Notes: a model not told the origin generated them from the letters alone. Numbered from the stretch's first letter, positions 55,670 through 64,000 are shown. The stretch: 64,000 nt of DNA from Streptomyces spiramyceticus (GCF_028807635.1 NZ_JARBAX010000001.1:509001-573000), one strand, 5' to 3'. Numbers and translations: made by a program.

Positions 55670-58156
55670 ATGGAGAATGCGCCACCACCCGCCGAGGAAC
55701 TGATCCTCCTCGACCGCGAGCTGGGTCAACTCGAGATCCGCCGCACGCAGTTGCTCACCCGAAGGGCGTGGCTGCTCAGCGCCATGCAGGCCGCGCAACC
55801 GGCCCCGCAGAACCCCTTCGCGGGCCCCGCCCCCGGCTTCGGCGGCGGGCACGTGCCGCGTGCGCCCATGACCGCCGCGTCGGCGCCGGACGCATCGCCG
55901 CCGAGTGCGCAGAACGTGCTGCTGGCGCTCGGCGGGATTCTGCTGACGATCGCCGCCATCGCGTTCACGCTGGTCAGCTGGGGTCACATGGGCATCGGCG
56001 GCCGCTCTGCGGTGCTGGGCGCCGTGACGGCGCTGGCGCTGTCCGCGCCGGTTGTACTGCTGCGCCGTGGGCTCGTCTCGACCGCCGAGTCGGTGGCCGC
56101 GCTCGGGCTCGTACTGACGGTGCTCGATGCGTACGCCCTGCACCGGGCCGCGCTGCCCGCCGCCGACGGCCTCGCTTACGCGGCGATCAGTTCGGCGGCG
56201 CTGGCGGCGCTCTGGGCGGCGTACGGTCTGGGGCTCGGCCGGCTGCGGATACCGCTGCCCGCCGCTCTGGTCGCCGTTCAACTCCCCTTCCCGCTCTGGG
56301 CGCTGGCTTCCGGTGCGGGCCCGCTGACACTGACCTGGTCGCTGCTGGCGACGGCCGCGCTCGACGTCGCCGTCGCTCTGTGGGGCAAGGGCCGTGGCGT
56401 GCGGCCGATGGCTTGTGGCGCCGCCTGGCTTGCGGGTGCCTGGGCGCTGCTCAGTGTCGGCGCCATGTCCGTGACCGCCGGTGACGCCGCCGACGCGGTG
56501 CGTCCCGGTGTGCTGCTTCTGGCGATCGCGGCCCTGGCCCTGTTCGCCGCCTGGCGCGCGCCGTCGCCGCACACGGTGGCGCCTTCGGTCGCGGCGGGGG
56601 TTGCGGCGATCGCGGCTGTCGGCGGCGTGGTCCGGCCTGCCGTGCCGGACGCGTGGGCGGTGCCCGCGTATGTGCTGTGCGCTGTGGCCCTGTTGGCCGT
56701 TGTACGGGTGAGCCTGCCGCGCCCCATGGTCCTCGGCCTGGCCAGTGCTTCGGGTGCGGTGCTCGCCGGAGGCACGCTGTGGGCGCTGCCGCCGCTGGCG
56801 GTCACGCTGCTGGGCCCTGTGGCGTGGGCGGAACGGGCGTGGTCCGGCGCCCCGGCCGGCGTCCGCGACGCGCTCTCCGCCGACCTCCCGTGGTCCTGGA
56901 CGACGGCGACTCCGCTGGTCCTGCTGACGACCGCCGCGGTCCTGCTGGCGGCCCGCCGCCTGACCATCGCCGACCGCCCCTGGCACACCCCGGCGGCGTG
57001 CGCGGCTCTGGCCCTGACGTGGGCAGCGACGTTCGCGACCCCGGCGGCGCTTGACCTCCGCTACGCGGTGGCAGTTCCGCTGTACGCACTGCTGACGGCG
57101 GCCCCTCTGGCGCTGGCGGCACGCCCCACAGCGCTGACGCGCCTCTCCGGCAACGCCACCCGTCCCCCGGCCACCGCCCAACCCGGCCCTGGCTCCGCCC
57201 TCGCCCTCACCGGGCTCGGCTGCGCCCTTGCGTCGGCGGTTTCCGTTTCGCTCGTGGCCCTGGCCTCGCAGGCGGCCACCTTCGCCGTCCTCGGCTTCCT
57301 GCTGGTGCTGTTCGGCGCGGCCGCCGCGCTTGCCACCGGCAGCGTCGCGCCGCCTGTCTCCGCCTGTGCGGCCGTCGTGTTCGCGACCGGGCTGGCCGGA
57401 GCCGTAGCCGCAGCGTTCGAGCTCCCGGCCCATCAGGTCGCGTTGGCAGTACTGGCCGTCCCAGTGGCGGTGGCTGTCCTGGCCGTCCGCATCCGTGGTC
57501 ACCTCACCGCTCTGCCCATGGAAATCACGGGTGCCGCCGCGGCCCTCCTCGCGGTCGGGCTCGCCTCCGGCGATGCGCCGGCCCTCGCGCTGGTGCTGGC
57601 CCTGTGCGGTGTCATCGCAGCGGGCACGGCCGTACGGCCCGACCGCCGGTTCGTCGGGTACGCCGCCGTGGCGCTCTTCGTGCTGGCCACCTGGGTCCGC
57701 CTCGGCGCCTCGGACGTCGCCACCCCAGAGGCGTACACCCTGCCCGTGACCGTCCCGGCGCTCGCCGTCGGCGTACTGCGGCGGCGGCGCGACCGCGAGG
57801 CGTCGTCCTGGACGGCGTACGGTCCCGGCCTGGCTGCGACCCTGCTGCCGAGCCTGATCGCGGCCTGGGGCGACGAGCACTGGCTGCGCCCGCTGCTGCT
57901 CGGGGCAGCGGCCCTGGCCGTCACGCTCACCGGCGCCCGGCAGCGGCTGCAGGCCCTCCTGGTGCTCGGCGGCTCGGCCCTGGCCCTGGTCGCGCTGCAC
58001 GAGCTGGCGCCGTACGTCGTTCAGGTCGTCGGCGTACTCCCCCGCTGGCTGCCGCCAGCCCTCGCGGGTCTCCTGCTGCTGGCGGTCGGCGCGACGTACG
58101 AGCAGCGGCTGCGCGACGCCCGCAGGCTGCGGGACACCCTCGGCCGGATGCACTGA
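55670..58156 (+). CDS. large polytopic membrane protein (SCO7613-C-like)
   Basis: 828 residues. A short N-terminal helix (ELILLDRELGQLEIRRTQLLTRR) resembling a zinc-ribbon-less linker is followed by a Pro/Ala stretch and then some 20 or more hydrophobic helices to the end. ATG start (MENAPPPAEELI). The composition is over 60% hydrophobic Ala/Leu/Val. The family is common in Streptomyces and has no assigned function. The gene fills the space between the two tRNA-Val genes. Confidence 0.85.
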   Translation: MENAPPPAEELILLDRELGQLEIRRTQLLTRRAWLLSAMQAAQPAPQNPFAGPAPGFGGGHVPRAPMTAASAPDASPPSAQNVLLALGGILLTIAAIAFTLVSWGHMGIGGRSAVLGAVTALALSAPVVLLRRGLVSTAESVAALGLVLTVLDAYALHRAALPAADGLAYAAISSAALAALWAAYGLGLGRLRIPLPAALVAVQLPFPLWALASGAGPLTLTWSLLATAALDVAVALWGKGRGVRPMACGAAWLAGAWALLSVGAMSVTAGDAADAVRPGVLLLAIAALALFAAWRAPSPHTVAPSVAAGVAAIAAVGGVVRPAVPDAWAVPAYVLCAVALLAVVRVSLPRPMVLGLASASGAVLAGGTLWALPPLAVTLLGPVAWAERAWSGAPAGVRDALSADLPWSWTTATPLVLLTTAAVLLAARRLTIADRPWHTPAACAALALTWAATFATPAALDLRYAVAVPLYALLTAAPLALAARPTALTRLSGNATRPPATAQPGPGSALALTGLGCALASAVSVSLVALASQAATFAVLGFLLVLFGAAAALATGSVAPPVSACAAVVFATGLAGAVAAAFELPAHQVALAVLAVPVAVAVLAVRIRGHLTALPMEITGAAAALLAVGLASGDAPALALVLALCGVIAAGTAVRPDRRFVGYAAVALFVLATWVRLGASDVATPEAYTLPVTVPALAVGVLRRRRDREASSWTAYGPGLAATLLPSLIAAWGDEHWLRPLLLGAAALAVTLTGARQRLQALLVLGGSALALVALHELAPYVVQVVGVLPRWLPPALAGLLLLAVGATYEQRLRDARRLRDTLGRMH

Positions 58157-58175
58157 AACGGCACACGACAACGAC

Positions 58176-58209
58176 GAAGGCCCGGAAGACTTTCGTCTTC
58201 CGGGCCTTC
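58176..58209. terminator. terminator between membrane gene and second tRNA-Val
   Basis: gaaggcccggaaga pairs perfectly with tcttccgggccttc around six bases. It lies 20 bases after the membrane-protein stop and eight bases beyond the tRNA 3' end, so it can serve both convergent units. Confidence 0.8.
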
Positions 58210-58217
58210 GGTCCGGG

Positions 58218-58289
58218 TGGGCGATACTGGGTTCGAACCAGTGACCTCTTCGGTGTGAACGAAGCGCTCTCCCACTGAGCTAATCGCCC
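58218..58289 (-). tRNA. tRNA-Val(CAC), copy 2
   Basis: Same 72-base cloverleaf as copy 1 with anticodon CAC; the only difference is C instead of A at the last T-loop position (loop TTCGAAC). The 3' end encodes ACCC, so CCA is added enzymatically. Confidence 0.95.
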
Positions 58290-58318
58290 CGGCGCTCCGC
58301 AAACATTACCCCATGGCC

Positions 58319-58347
58319 GGGGGTCCCCCCGGCCGGAGGCTGGGGGA
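58319..58347. repeat. palindromic repeat, intergenic copy
   Basis: gggggtccccccggccggag and the following gctggggga form a GC palindrome that matches the relA copy (31474-31502) in 28 of 29 bases on the opposite strand. It lies between the tRNA and the TIGR02611 gene. Confidence 0.75.
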
Positions 58348-58370
58348 AGGTCCCCCGAACCGATCACGGG

Positions 58371-58826
58371 TCATTCGTCGATGTTCCACGGCATGGCCAT
58401 GCCGAACTTCCAGACGTAGATCCCGACCAGCACAGCGATGATCACCAGGCCGACCGTGGTGAGGATGATGTTCCTCCGGCGGACCTTCGGATCGAGTGCC
58501 TTCACGGCCGCTTCGGTGACTTTCCGCTTCGTCCAGCGGAGCACCAGCTGCGCCCATACGAACTCGGTCGCCCAGATCGCCATGCCGCCGAAGATCACCA
58601 GCCACCCGGGGCCCGGCAGCGGCAGCATGACCACGCCCGCGGCCACGACGGCGAGGCCGATGACGAAGACGCCGACCTGCCAGCTCAGGTGCAGCGTTCT
58701 GTACCGCTTGATGATCTGCGGCGCCCGCGAACCCAGCTCGCGCTCGCCCTCGGTCGCGCCCCCCGTGGCGGGCTCTGCGGCCGCCGGTGCGACGACTTCT
58801 TCCCGCTCGTTACTCTCCGCATTCAT
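58371..58826 (-). CDS. TIGR02611-family membrane protein
   Basis: A 151-residue protein with an acidic N-terminus, two helices around the signature PLPGPGWLVIFGG, a basic cytoplasmic loop (WTKRKVTEAAVKALDPKVRRR) and a last helix IILTTVGLVIIAVLVGIYVW. The PGPGW motif defines the actinobacterial family; function unknown. ATG start MNAESNEREEV. It diverges from ssgB. Confidence 0.9.
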   Translation of the reverse strand: MNAESNEREEVVAPAAAEPATGGATEGERELGSRAPQIIKRYRTLHLSWQVGVFVIGLAVVAAGVVMLPLPGPGWLVIFGGMAIWATEFVWAQLVLRWTKRKVTEAAVKALDPKVRRRNIILTTVGLVIIAVLVGIYVWKFGMAMPWNIDE

Positions 58827-59016
58827 GTGGCCCAACCTACCGGATTCGGCCGCATCACCGGAATGGCCGTATCGCATCAAGTGACGCTCCGCCGTACGAG
58901 CTATCTGAAGAGCCACAAAAAGGTCAGAGGGGTTTACAACGGCACCGTAGGTGGCATGTCGATTTCGCCGACGTGCGAATCCCCGAGCGCACACTGAGCG
59001 AAAGGCCCTGGCGCTT

Positions 59017-59430
59017 ATGAACACCACGGTCAGCTGCGAGCTGCACCTGCGCCTCGTTGTGTCGAGCGAGTCATCACTGCCTGTACCCGCGGGCCTGCGG
59101 TATGACACGGCCGATCCTTACGCCGTGCATGCCACCTTCCACACCGGAGCCGAGGAAACCGTCGAGTGGGTGTTCGCCCGTGACCTCCTCGCCGAGGGCC
59201 TGCACCGGCCCACCGGCACCGGAGACGTCAGAGTCTGGCCGTCGCGCAGTCACGGCCAGGGTGTCGTCTGCATCGCCCTGAGCTCCCCGGAAGGAGAAGC
59301 ACTGCTCGAAGCCCCGGCGCGGGCGCTGGAGTCGTTCCTGAAGCGGACGGACGCCGCGGTGCCACCCGGCACCGAGCATCGTCACTTCGATCTCGACACC
59401 GAACTCTCACACATCCTGGCGGAGAACTGA
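59017..59430 (+). CDS. ssgB: SsgB, sporulation septum site protein
   Basis: SALP-family protein that positions FtsZ at sporulation septa through SsgA. The 137-residue product has exactly the known length and sequence features: MNTTVSCELHLRLVVSSESS, HATFHTGAEETVEWVFARDLL and ESFLKRTDAAVPPGTE. It is believed to be a BldD and sigma-H target; upstream I see only a half BldD match (TGACGCT at 58882) and no clear sigma-H promoter. A perfect terminator follows. Confidence 0.97.
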   Translation: MNTTVSCELHLRLVVSSESSLPVPAGLRYDTADPYAVHATFHTGAEETVEWVFARDLLAEGLHRPTGTGDVRVWPSRSHGQGVVCIALSSPEGEALLEAPARALESFLKRTDAAVPPGTEHRHFDLDTELSHILAEN

Positions 59431-59502
59431 GCCAGCCCGAGAGCCCTCCATCGCCGTCCGACTCGGGGCGACGGCGAAGGACGGACAACCACATACGGCA
59501 GA

Positions 59503-59548
59503 CACCGGCGCCGTCTCCGCGGAATCCACCGTGAAGACGGCGCCGGTG
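59503..59548 (+). terminator. ssgB terminator
   Basis: caccggcgccgtct pairs perfectly with agacggcgccggtg around an 18-base loop, 72 bases after the ssgB stop. Confidence 0.75.
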
Positions 59549-59621
59549 CGCTTTGCGCGCGAGCCGCTAAAGTCGGCCAGCATCGGCGGGCACCGGCCCG
59601 CAGCAGGCCAGGGAGCGAATC

Positions 59622-60191
59622 GTGCTGATCCCCCACGACACCCGGCGAGCACTCGACGTCGTCGTCGATCTGGTGAACACGGCGCCCGAGAGCGAGCCGG
59701 AGAGCGAGCAGACCGACCGGCTCGCGGACATCGAGGCGCTGTACGGCTTCGTACGGCTCCACAACGTCAGCGACGTGGGTGAACTCACCGAGAAGGATCT
59801 GAGGGCCGTACAGGACGTACGAGCCCGCTTCGCGGACGTGTTCTCGGCGCCCGACCCCCGTACCGGCGCGGAGCTGATCAACCAGCTGGTGGCGGCCGCC
59901 GGGACCACGCCCCGGCTGACCGACCACGACGGCTTCGACTGGCACGTGCACTACTTCGCGCCCGGCGCCTCCATCGCGGACCATCTCGCGGCGGACTGCG
60001 GGATGGCCCTCGCCTTCATAGTCGTCTCCGGCGAGCAGGAGCGGCTGCGGCGGTGCGAGGCGCCGGACTGCCGGCGGGCGTTCGTCGATCTGTCGCGCAA
60101 CCGCTCCCGCCGCTACTGCGACAGCCGCACCTGCGGAAACCGGCTGCATGTGGCGGCGTACCGGGCACGCCGCAAGGAAGCCGCGGGCTGA
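59622..60191 (+). CDS. CGNR zinc-finger (ABATE domain) regulator
   Basis: A 189-residue protein with the N-terminal ABATE domain (RRALDVVVDLVNT, about 8-130) and a C-terminal CGNR zinc finger: RRCEAPDCRRAFVD and RRYCDSRTCGNRLHVAAYR. Such proteins are stress-linked transcription regulators. GTG start with GGGAG seven bases upstream. Confidence 0.93.
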   Translation: MLIPHDTRRALDVVVDLVNTAPESEPESEQTDRLADIEALYGFVRLHNVSDVGELTEKDLRAVQDVRARFADVFSAPDPRTGAELINQLVAAAGTTPRLTDHDGFDWHVHYFAPGASIADHLAADCGMALAFIVVSGEQERLRRCEAPDCRRAFVDLSRNRSRRYCDSRTCGNRLHVAAYRARRKEAAG

Positions 60192-60219
60192 CGCCTCACA
60201 GCACCCCTCACAGCACGCT

Positions 60220-60390
60220 TCACAGCAGGAAAAGATCGTGCATCGCAGCCAGCAGCAGCAGGAAGCCGATCAGCCCGAGGAAGATCATCAGGGGTGGCTG
60301 GGAAAGCGCGAAGAGGCAGCCGCGCGATTCTTCGGAAGGCGCAGGGCCTTCGGTGGGTGCGGGGGCGTCGCCCCGGGATGTGTCCAGCAT
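60220..60390 (-). CDS. 56-residue single-helix membrane protein
   Basis: A short frame with a Pro/Glu-rich start (MLDTSRGDAPAPTEG) and a C-terminal hydrophobic segment (about 34-50) ending MHDLFLL. SRGCLFALSQPP precedes the helix. No strong ribosome site. I recall similar short proteins in other Streptomyces at this place, which supports coding. Convergent with the CGNR gene. Confidence 0.6.
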   Translation of the reverse strand: MLDTSRGDAPAPTEGPAPSEESRGCLFALSQPPLMIFLGLIGFLLLLAAMHDLFLL

Positions 60391-60544
60391 CTCGGGGTGA
60401 TCATGGCGCAGTACGACCGCCCCCGATGACCAACACGCTCACCTGCGGGGGGAGTTCGTCGGATCCCGCCCATCCGTTACACGGCGGCAATCGCTTTCGT
60501 GTCCGAGATGCCAGGCTTTCGGGTCTCCCGCCCGGTGCCGGCTG

Positions 60545-61003
60545 TCAGATGCCGTGCTTCTTCAGGATGGCTTCGATGTCGCTGAAGTCCTCAGCCGGCG
60601 CGGCGGGCTTCTGCTTGGCCTTGCCCTGAGGGGCAGGGGGCTGCGCCTCCGCCTGACGGCCCGCCGCGAGTGACGGCGCGGACGCCTGCGGGGCGACGGC
60701 CTCGCGCTGGGCCGCCCTGGCGGCCTTGCGCTCCTTGCGGGTGCCGCCCTTGCGGCGCTCCACCGCCCTGGTCGTCATGAAGAGCAGCCAGGCGAGCCCG
60801 AGCAGAACGAACCCGCCCCACACACTTGGCTTGAAGGCGATTCCAGAAACCCACTCGACGACGCCGGTCATGACCAGGCCGACAGGGACGAGCGAATAGG
60901 CGGCGATACGCGTGGCAGCCAGGAATCGCTTGCGGTACGCGGTGATCGCGGCGATGCCCAGACCGGCCGCGGACACCGCGGAACAGACGGTCTCAGCCAG
61001 CAT
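60545..61003 (-). CDS. membrane protein with basic C-terminal tail
   Basis: A 152-residue protein with three hydrophobic segments (about 5-21, 33-55, 63-80), then a basic and Ala/Gln/Pro-rich tail ending in DFSDIEAILKKHGI, a short conserved amphipathic ending. ATG start. Family not assigned; widespread in Streptomyces next to ssgB, as I recall. Confidence 0.83.
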   Translation of the reverse strand: MLAETVCSAVSAAGLGIAAITAYRKRFLAATRIAAYSLVPVGLVMTGVVEWVSGIAFKPSVWGGFVLLGLAWLLFMTTRAVERRKGGTRKERKAARAAQREAVAPQASAPSLAAGRQAEAQPPAPQGKAKQKPAAPAEDFSDIEAILKKHGI

Positions 61004-61170
61004 CCGGTCCTCCAGCCTCGTGGGTTACGTACCCCTCCATCCTGCACCGGCCGGGGGTGCCGGGGCCACGCCCCCGTACGACCTCGGAGAGATCTCCGGG
61101 AGATCTAGGGGGCGGGATCCTACCCAGGTCCTGGTTGGGAACCGGCCGGTGTGGCTGGGACACTGGCCCC

Positions 61171-61683
61171 ATGAGCGACTCCATCCCCGCCCGTCCCGTC
61201 GTCCTCGACATCTGGTGCGACCTCCAGTGCCCCGACTGCCACTCCGCGCTCGACGACGTGCGCGCCCTGCGCGAGCGGTACGGCGACCGTCTGGAACTGC
61301 GGCTGCGGCACTTCCCCCTCGAAAAGAACAAGCACGCCTACGCCGCCGCCCAGGCCGCCGAGGAAGCGGTCGACCAGGGCAAGGACTGGCCGTACGTGGA
61401 GGCGCTTCTCGCCCGTACCAAGGACCTGGCGGCGAAGGGTGAGCCGGTGCTCCTCGATGTGGCACGCGAACTGGGTCTGGACACCGAGGAGTTCGACACC
61501 GCCCTGATCGACGGCCGGCACCTCCTGATCGTCGACGCCGACCAGGCCGAGGGCAAGGCCATCGGCGTCACCGGCACCCCGACGTACGTCATCGACGGGG
61601 AGCGGCTGGACGGCGGCAAGAGCCAGGAGGGGCTGCGCGAGCGCATCGAGGAGATCGTCGACCGTCTGCTCGCCCGCTCCTGA
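61171..61683 (+). CDS. DsbA-family thioredoxin-fold protein
   Basis: A 170-residue cytoplasmic protein (no signal peptide). The active site CPDC is at 20-23, the cis-Pro loop is GVTGTPTYVIDG, and the helical insert contains HAYAAAQAAEEAVDQG. It resembles DSBA oxidoreductases of the mycothiol-dependent nitroreductase or FrnE type. ATG start (MSDSIPARPVV) with a weak ribosome site. Confidence 0.9.
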   Translation: MSDSIPARPVVLDIWCDLQCPDCHSALDDVRALRERYGDRLELRLRHFPLEKNKHAYAAAQAAEEAVDQGKDWPYVEALLARTKDLAAKGEPVLLDVARELGLDTEEFDTALIDGRHLLIVDADQAEGKAIGVTGTPTYVIDGERLDGGKSQEGLRERIEEIVDRLLARS

Positions 61684-61687
61684 CCGT

Positions 61688-62521
61688 CTAGAGCAGCTGC
61701 TTGTAGAGGTGGTACATCACCGGCTCGTAGCCGAGTGATTCGTACAGCCGCAGGGCCGGGGTGTTGTCCGCGAAGACATCGAGCCCGATGCGCTCGGCCC
61801 CGGCCGCCAGCGCCTCGCCCTCGGCGAGCCGCATCAGGGAACGTCCGTGCCCCTGACCTCGGTGCCCCTCGGCCACTTCGACGTCGAAGACGAAGGCGCC
61901 GCTCCGGCCGGGGAGCGGGTGCCGCAGCGACAGCCAGAGCGTGCCCACGACCGTGTCGTCGCGGGTCAGGACGCCGAGGTACGTGCCGGGGGTGGCGGGT
62001 CCGACGAGAGCGGCGTGATCGGCATCGGCCTTGGCCTGCGCCGCCTCCTCGGGGAGTCCGCGCTCGGCCAGGGTCCGTGCGTAACGGGCCTTGGCGTGGG
62101 CGAGCCAGGCGTCGTACTCGCTCCCGGTCATCGGTCTGCCCGCGACGCCTTCGGGCAGCGCGGGGGCCTGCGCGGGCAGCGTTTTGAACATGTTGCGGCT
62201 GCGTTCGGTGTAGCCGAGGGCGGCGGCCAGGTTCAGCGCCGCCGTCGCCTCCGGCGGCACGGAGACGTCCACGCGGTCGCATCCCCAGCCGCGCAGTACT
62301 TCCTCGGCGGCGAGCGCGGCAACCGTCGCCCGCCCGCGGTGCCGGTCGGCCTCGTTGATGTGCAGTGCGGTGATGCGGCCGGCCCCTGACCCGTAGCGGG
62401 GATCCGTCGCGAGCTCGATCGTGCCGACCGGGCGGCCGTTCACGCACACTTCGTACGTACGTGACTTGGCGCCGTCCGGGCCCTGCTGGAGCGGCGCGGT
62501 CGGCCGCAGAGTTGTGGTCAT
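61688..62521 (-). CDS. tandem-GNAT acetyltransferase
   Basis: A 277-residue protein with two GNAT domains: the first around HINEADRHRGRATVAAL (about 54-120), the second with VEVAEGHRGQGHGRSLM and ENTPALRLYESLGY-like DNTPALRLYESLGYEP. The acetyl-CoA loop RGQGHG is intact only in the second. This resembles MshD (mycothiol synthase), but that enzyme is about 300 residues and its context differs. ATG start, MTTTLRPTAPL. Confidence 0.85.
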   Translation of the reverse strand: MTTTLRPTAPLQQGPDGAKSRTYEVCVNGRPVGTIELATDPRYGSGAGRITALHINEADRHRGRATVAALAAEEVLRGWGCDRVDVSVPPEATAALNLAAALGYTERSRNMFKTLPAQAPALPEGVAGRPMTGSEYDAWLAHAKARYARTLAERGLPEEAAQAKADADHAALVGPATPGTYLGVLTRDDTVVGTLWLSLRHPLPGRSGAFVFDVEVAEGHRGQGHGRSLMRLAEGEALAAGAERIGLDVFADNTPALRLYESLGYEPVMYHLYKQLL

Positions 62522-62592
62522 CACGGGAGTTGTACCCGCAGGGCCGCCGCACGTCATCCAATTTCACGGCGTCTTACGGCCCCGGGTCCGTT

Positions 62593-63414
62593 TTACGGAT
62601 CCAGGTCCGACGCGGCGCGCTCGTCGAAGACGCGCATGGCCTTGGCCGTCACGGGTCCGGGGGCGTCCGGCAGCCGGCGCCCGTCGATCCGGTGCACCGC
62701 CTGGACATCGCGCAGGGTGGACGTCAGGAAGACCTCCTCGGCCCGCTCCAGCACGTCCAGCGGCAGGTCGGTCTCCTCGGCGCCGGTCCATTCGACGGCC
62801 AGGGCCCGCGTGATCCCGGCGAGGCAGCCGGACGAGACGGGCGGGGTGAGCAGCCGGCCTTCGAGTACGACGAAGACATTGGAGCCGGTGCCCTCGCAGA
62901 GCTGTCCGACGGTGTTCGCGAACAGCGCCTCGGAGGCGCCCTGTTCGCGTGCGCGGGCGAGTGCGACCACGTTCTCGGCGTACGACGTGGTCTTGAGTCC
63001 GGTGAGGGCGCCGCGCTCGTTGCGCGTCCACGGGACGGTGATGACAGCGGTGCTGTCGGGGCGGCGGGCGCACTCCCCCAGCGCCACGACCAGCGTGGGA
63101 CCGGCGTCCCCGCGCTCGGAGCCGAGCGGCGAGGTGCCGCCGGTGTAGGTGATGCGCAGGCGGCCGAGCTCCATGGGGTTGGCGTCCAGGACGGCGGCGC
63201 AGGCGCGGCGTACCTCGTCGAGGTCGGGCTCGGGCAGGCCGAGGCCGCGGGCGGACCGGGCCAGCCGCTCCAGGTGCCGGGTCAGGGCGAAGGTCCGTCC
63301 CCGGGTCGCCTTCACGGTCTCGAATATGCCGTCCCCCACGGTCAGACCGTGGTCCAGTACGGACACCCTGGCGGTGGCCGCGTCCTGCAGCCCGCCGTCG
63401 ACCCAAAGCTTCAT
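62593..63414 (-). CDS. pabC: aminodeoxychorismate lyase / class IV aminotransferase
   Basis: A 273-residue PLP enzyme of fold type IV. The PLP lysine is in LKTTSYAENVV, with RLRITYTGG and GSNVFVV binding the phosphate. The ATG (MKLWVDGGLQ) overlaps the pabB-like stop, so both are coupled; the pair would make p-aminobenzoate from chorismate for folate, linking to the aro genes. A D-amino acid or branched-chain transaminase is possible from sequence alone. Confidence 0.88.
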   Translation of the reverse strand: MKLWVDGGLQDAATARVSVLDHGLTVGDGIFETVKATRGRTFALTRHLERLARSARGLGLPEPDLDEVRRACAAVLDANPMELGRLRITYTGGTSPLGSERGDAGPTLVVALGECARRPDSTAVITVPWTRNERGALTGLKTTSYAENVVALARAREQGASEALFANTVGQLCEGTGSNVFVVLEGRLLTPPVSSGCLAGITRALAVEWTGAEETDLPLDVLERAEEVFLTSTLRDVQAVHRIDGRRLPDAPGPVTAKAMRVFDERAASDLDP

Positions 63415-64000
63415 GAAACGGTCCTTTCCGTCGCCCGGTACGTGCCCGACGCTACCGCGAGCAGCCTGGAGGCCTTGAGTTCGGTCTCGTCCCATTCCCG
63501 CTCGGGGTCGGAGCCCCAGGTGATGCCCGCGCCCGTACCGAAACGCAGGACCGGGCCGCCGGGGACGGTGCGGTCGATCCAGAACGTACGTATGCCGACG
63601 GCCAGCTCACCGGTGCCACGGTCCGCGTCGACCCAGCCGATGCCCCCGCAGTACGGACCGCGCGGCGCGGTCTCCAGCGCCTTGATGATCGTGAGGGCGC
63701 TGGCCTTCGGTGCGCCGGTCACCGAGCCCGGCGGGAACGTCGCCGCGAGCAGCCCGGCCCATCCGGCGCCGGGCGCGAGCTCGGCGCGCACGGTGGAGAC
63801 GAGGTGGACGAGGCCGGGATGCGGTTCGACCACGCACAGCTCGGGGACGGTCACCGATCCGGTGGCGGCGACTCGGCCCAGGTCGTTGCGGACGAGGTCC
63901 ACGATCATGACATTCTCGGCGTGGTCCTTCTCCAGGAGATCGTCCGCCGTACGCCCGGTTCCCTTGATCGGCCCGGACTCGACGGTCCGCCCGTCCCTGC
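63411..64000 (-). CDS. pabB: aminodeoxychorismate synthase component I, C-terminal part (cut by window edge)
   Basis: The visible 196 codons are the C-terminal end of a chorismate-binding enzyme. The PIKGT motif is at the edge (near 63960), followed by ENVMIVDLVRNDLGRV, HLVSTVRAEL, FPPGSVTGAPK and GGIGWVDADRGTGEL. Coupling to a PabC-like gene favours PabB over anthranilate synthase. The N-terminal half lies beyond base 64000. Confidence 0.9.
   Translation of the reverse strand, partial: RDGRTVESGPIKGTGRTADDLLEKDHAENVMIVDLVRNDLGRVAATGSVTVPELCVVEPHPGLVHLVSTVRAELAPGAGWAGLLAATFPPGSVTGAPKASALTIIKALETAPRGPYCGGIGWVDADRGTGELAVGIRTFWIDRTVPGGPVLRFGTGAGITWGSDPEREWDETELKASRLLAVASGTYRATERTVS

Noticed and set aside
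55136..58171. Open frame of 1011 codons opposite the polytopic membrane gene
   Set aside because: It is antisense over most of its length; only its last 148 codons, from 55579, correspond to the SRPBCC protein.
55025..58289. Integrated island using tRNA-Val as attachment site
   Set aside because: There is no integrase or excisionase, and the second tRNA is a complete gene with its own terminator rather than a short att repeat. Codon use between them matches the neighbours.
58882..58896. BldD box upstream of ssgB
   Set aside because: Only the first half (TGACGCT) fits the consensus; the second half has several mismatches.

Overview
The window is a chromosomal core segment of a Streptomyces species. 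Base composition is very high in G+C, with many GTG and TTG starts. It carries genes diagnostic of the genus: bldD, ssgB, a long relA and the pgsA / PIM acyltransferase / PimA-like trio. From memory, without a database search, the gene order matches the pyrC-bldD-aro-alaS-rpsD-relA-sec-ruv-pdx-thrS-ssgB region of S. coelicolor (around SCO1486 to SCO1546). Most genes are on the minus strand.

Layout. Bases 1-2465 hold pyrR-pyrB-pyrC (minus; pyrC runs off the left edge). Divergent from them is bldD (2688-3188), with tandem BldD operator matches in its promoter. On the minus strand follow efp-nusB, an M24-fold protein with substituted metal ligands, a P-loop protein, and the shikimate block aroQ-aroB-aroK-aroC with overlapping stops and starts. 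Then come a small membrane protein, aroE, mltG, yqgF, alaS and two small membrane-associated genes. Bases 17258-20739 are the disturbed part: an NB-ARC/TPR regulator broken by an internal deletion, an IS110-family element whose left end could encode a bridge RNA, and a small membrane gene. Conserved order resumes with rpsD, divergent from a DUF2470 gene with a strong DmdR/IdeR iron-box match between them. Next are rarA, a VKOR-family protein, hisS, an MBL hydrolase, a secreted or anchored cyclophilin, a DUF349 protein, relA, apt, secF-secD-yajC, ruvB-ruvA-ruvC, yebC, pdxT-pdxS and a membrane protein.

Bases 41585-42116 have no gene but contain two inverted copies of an element with conserved 26-base ends and a variable middle, plus a short GC-rich tandem repeat. 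Then follow the three-gene phosphatidylinositol / mannoside set, an EF-G-like factor with a degenerate G4 motif, a large membrane protein, a HIT hydrolase and thrS. After these come a coupled pair (one gene DUF4365), a DEDDh exonuclease and a 59-codon membrane gene. Two almost identical tRNA-Val(CAC) genes flank an SRPBCC gene and an 828-residue polytopic membrane protein. The right end holds a TIGR02611-type protein, ssgB, a CGNR zinc-finger regulator, a 56-codon membrane gene, a thioredoxin-fold protein, a double GNAT protein and the pabC-like / pabB-like pair, the last cut by the right edge.

Functionally this is mostly housekeeping: pyrimidine and aromatic synthesis, three aminoacyl-tRNA synthetases, protein export, recombination repair, the stringent response, vitamin B6 synthesis and phosphoinositide lipids. 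Two developmental genes, bldD and ssgB, are embedded in it. I found no CRISPR array, biosynthetic cluster, prophage or clear defence island. The less usual signals are the iron box, the IS110 left end, the inverted repeat element at 41.7-42.0 kb, a palindromic repeat inserted in the relA reading frame, and enzymes with altered active sites.
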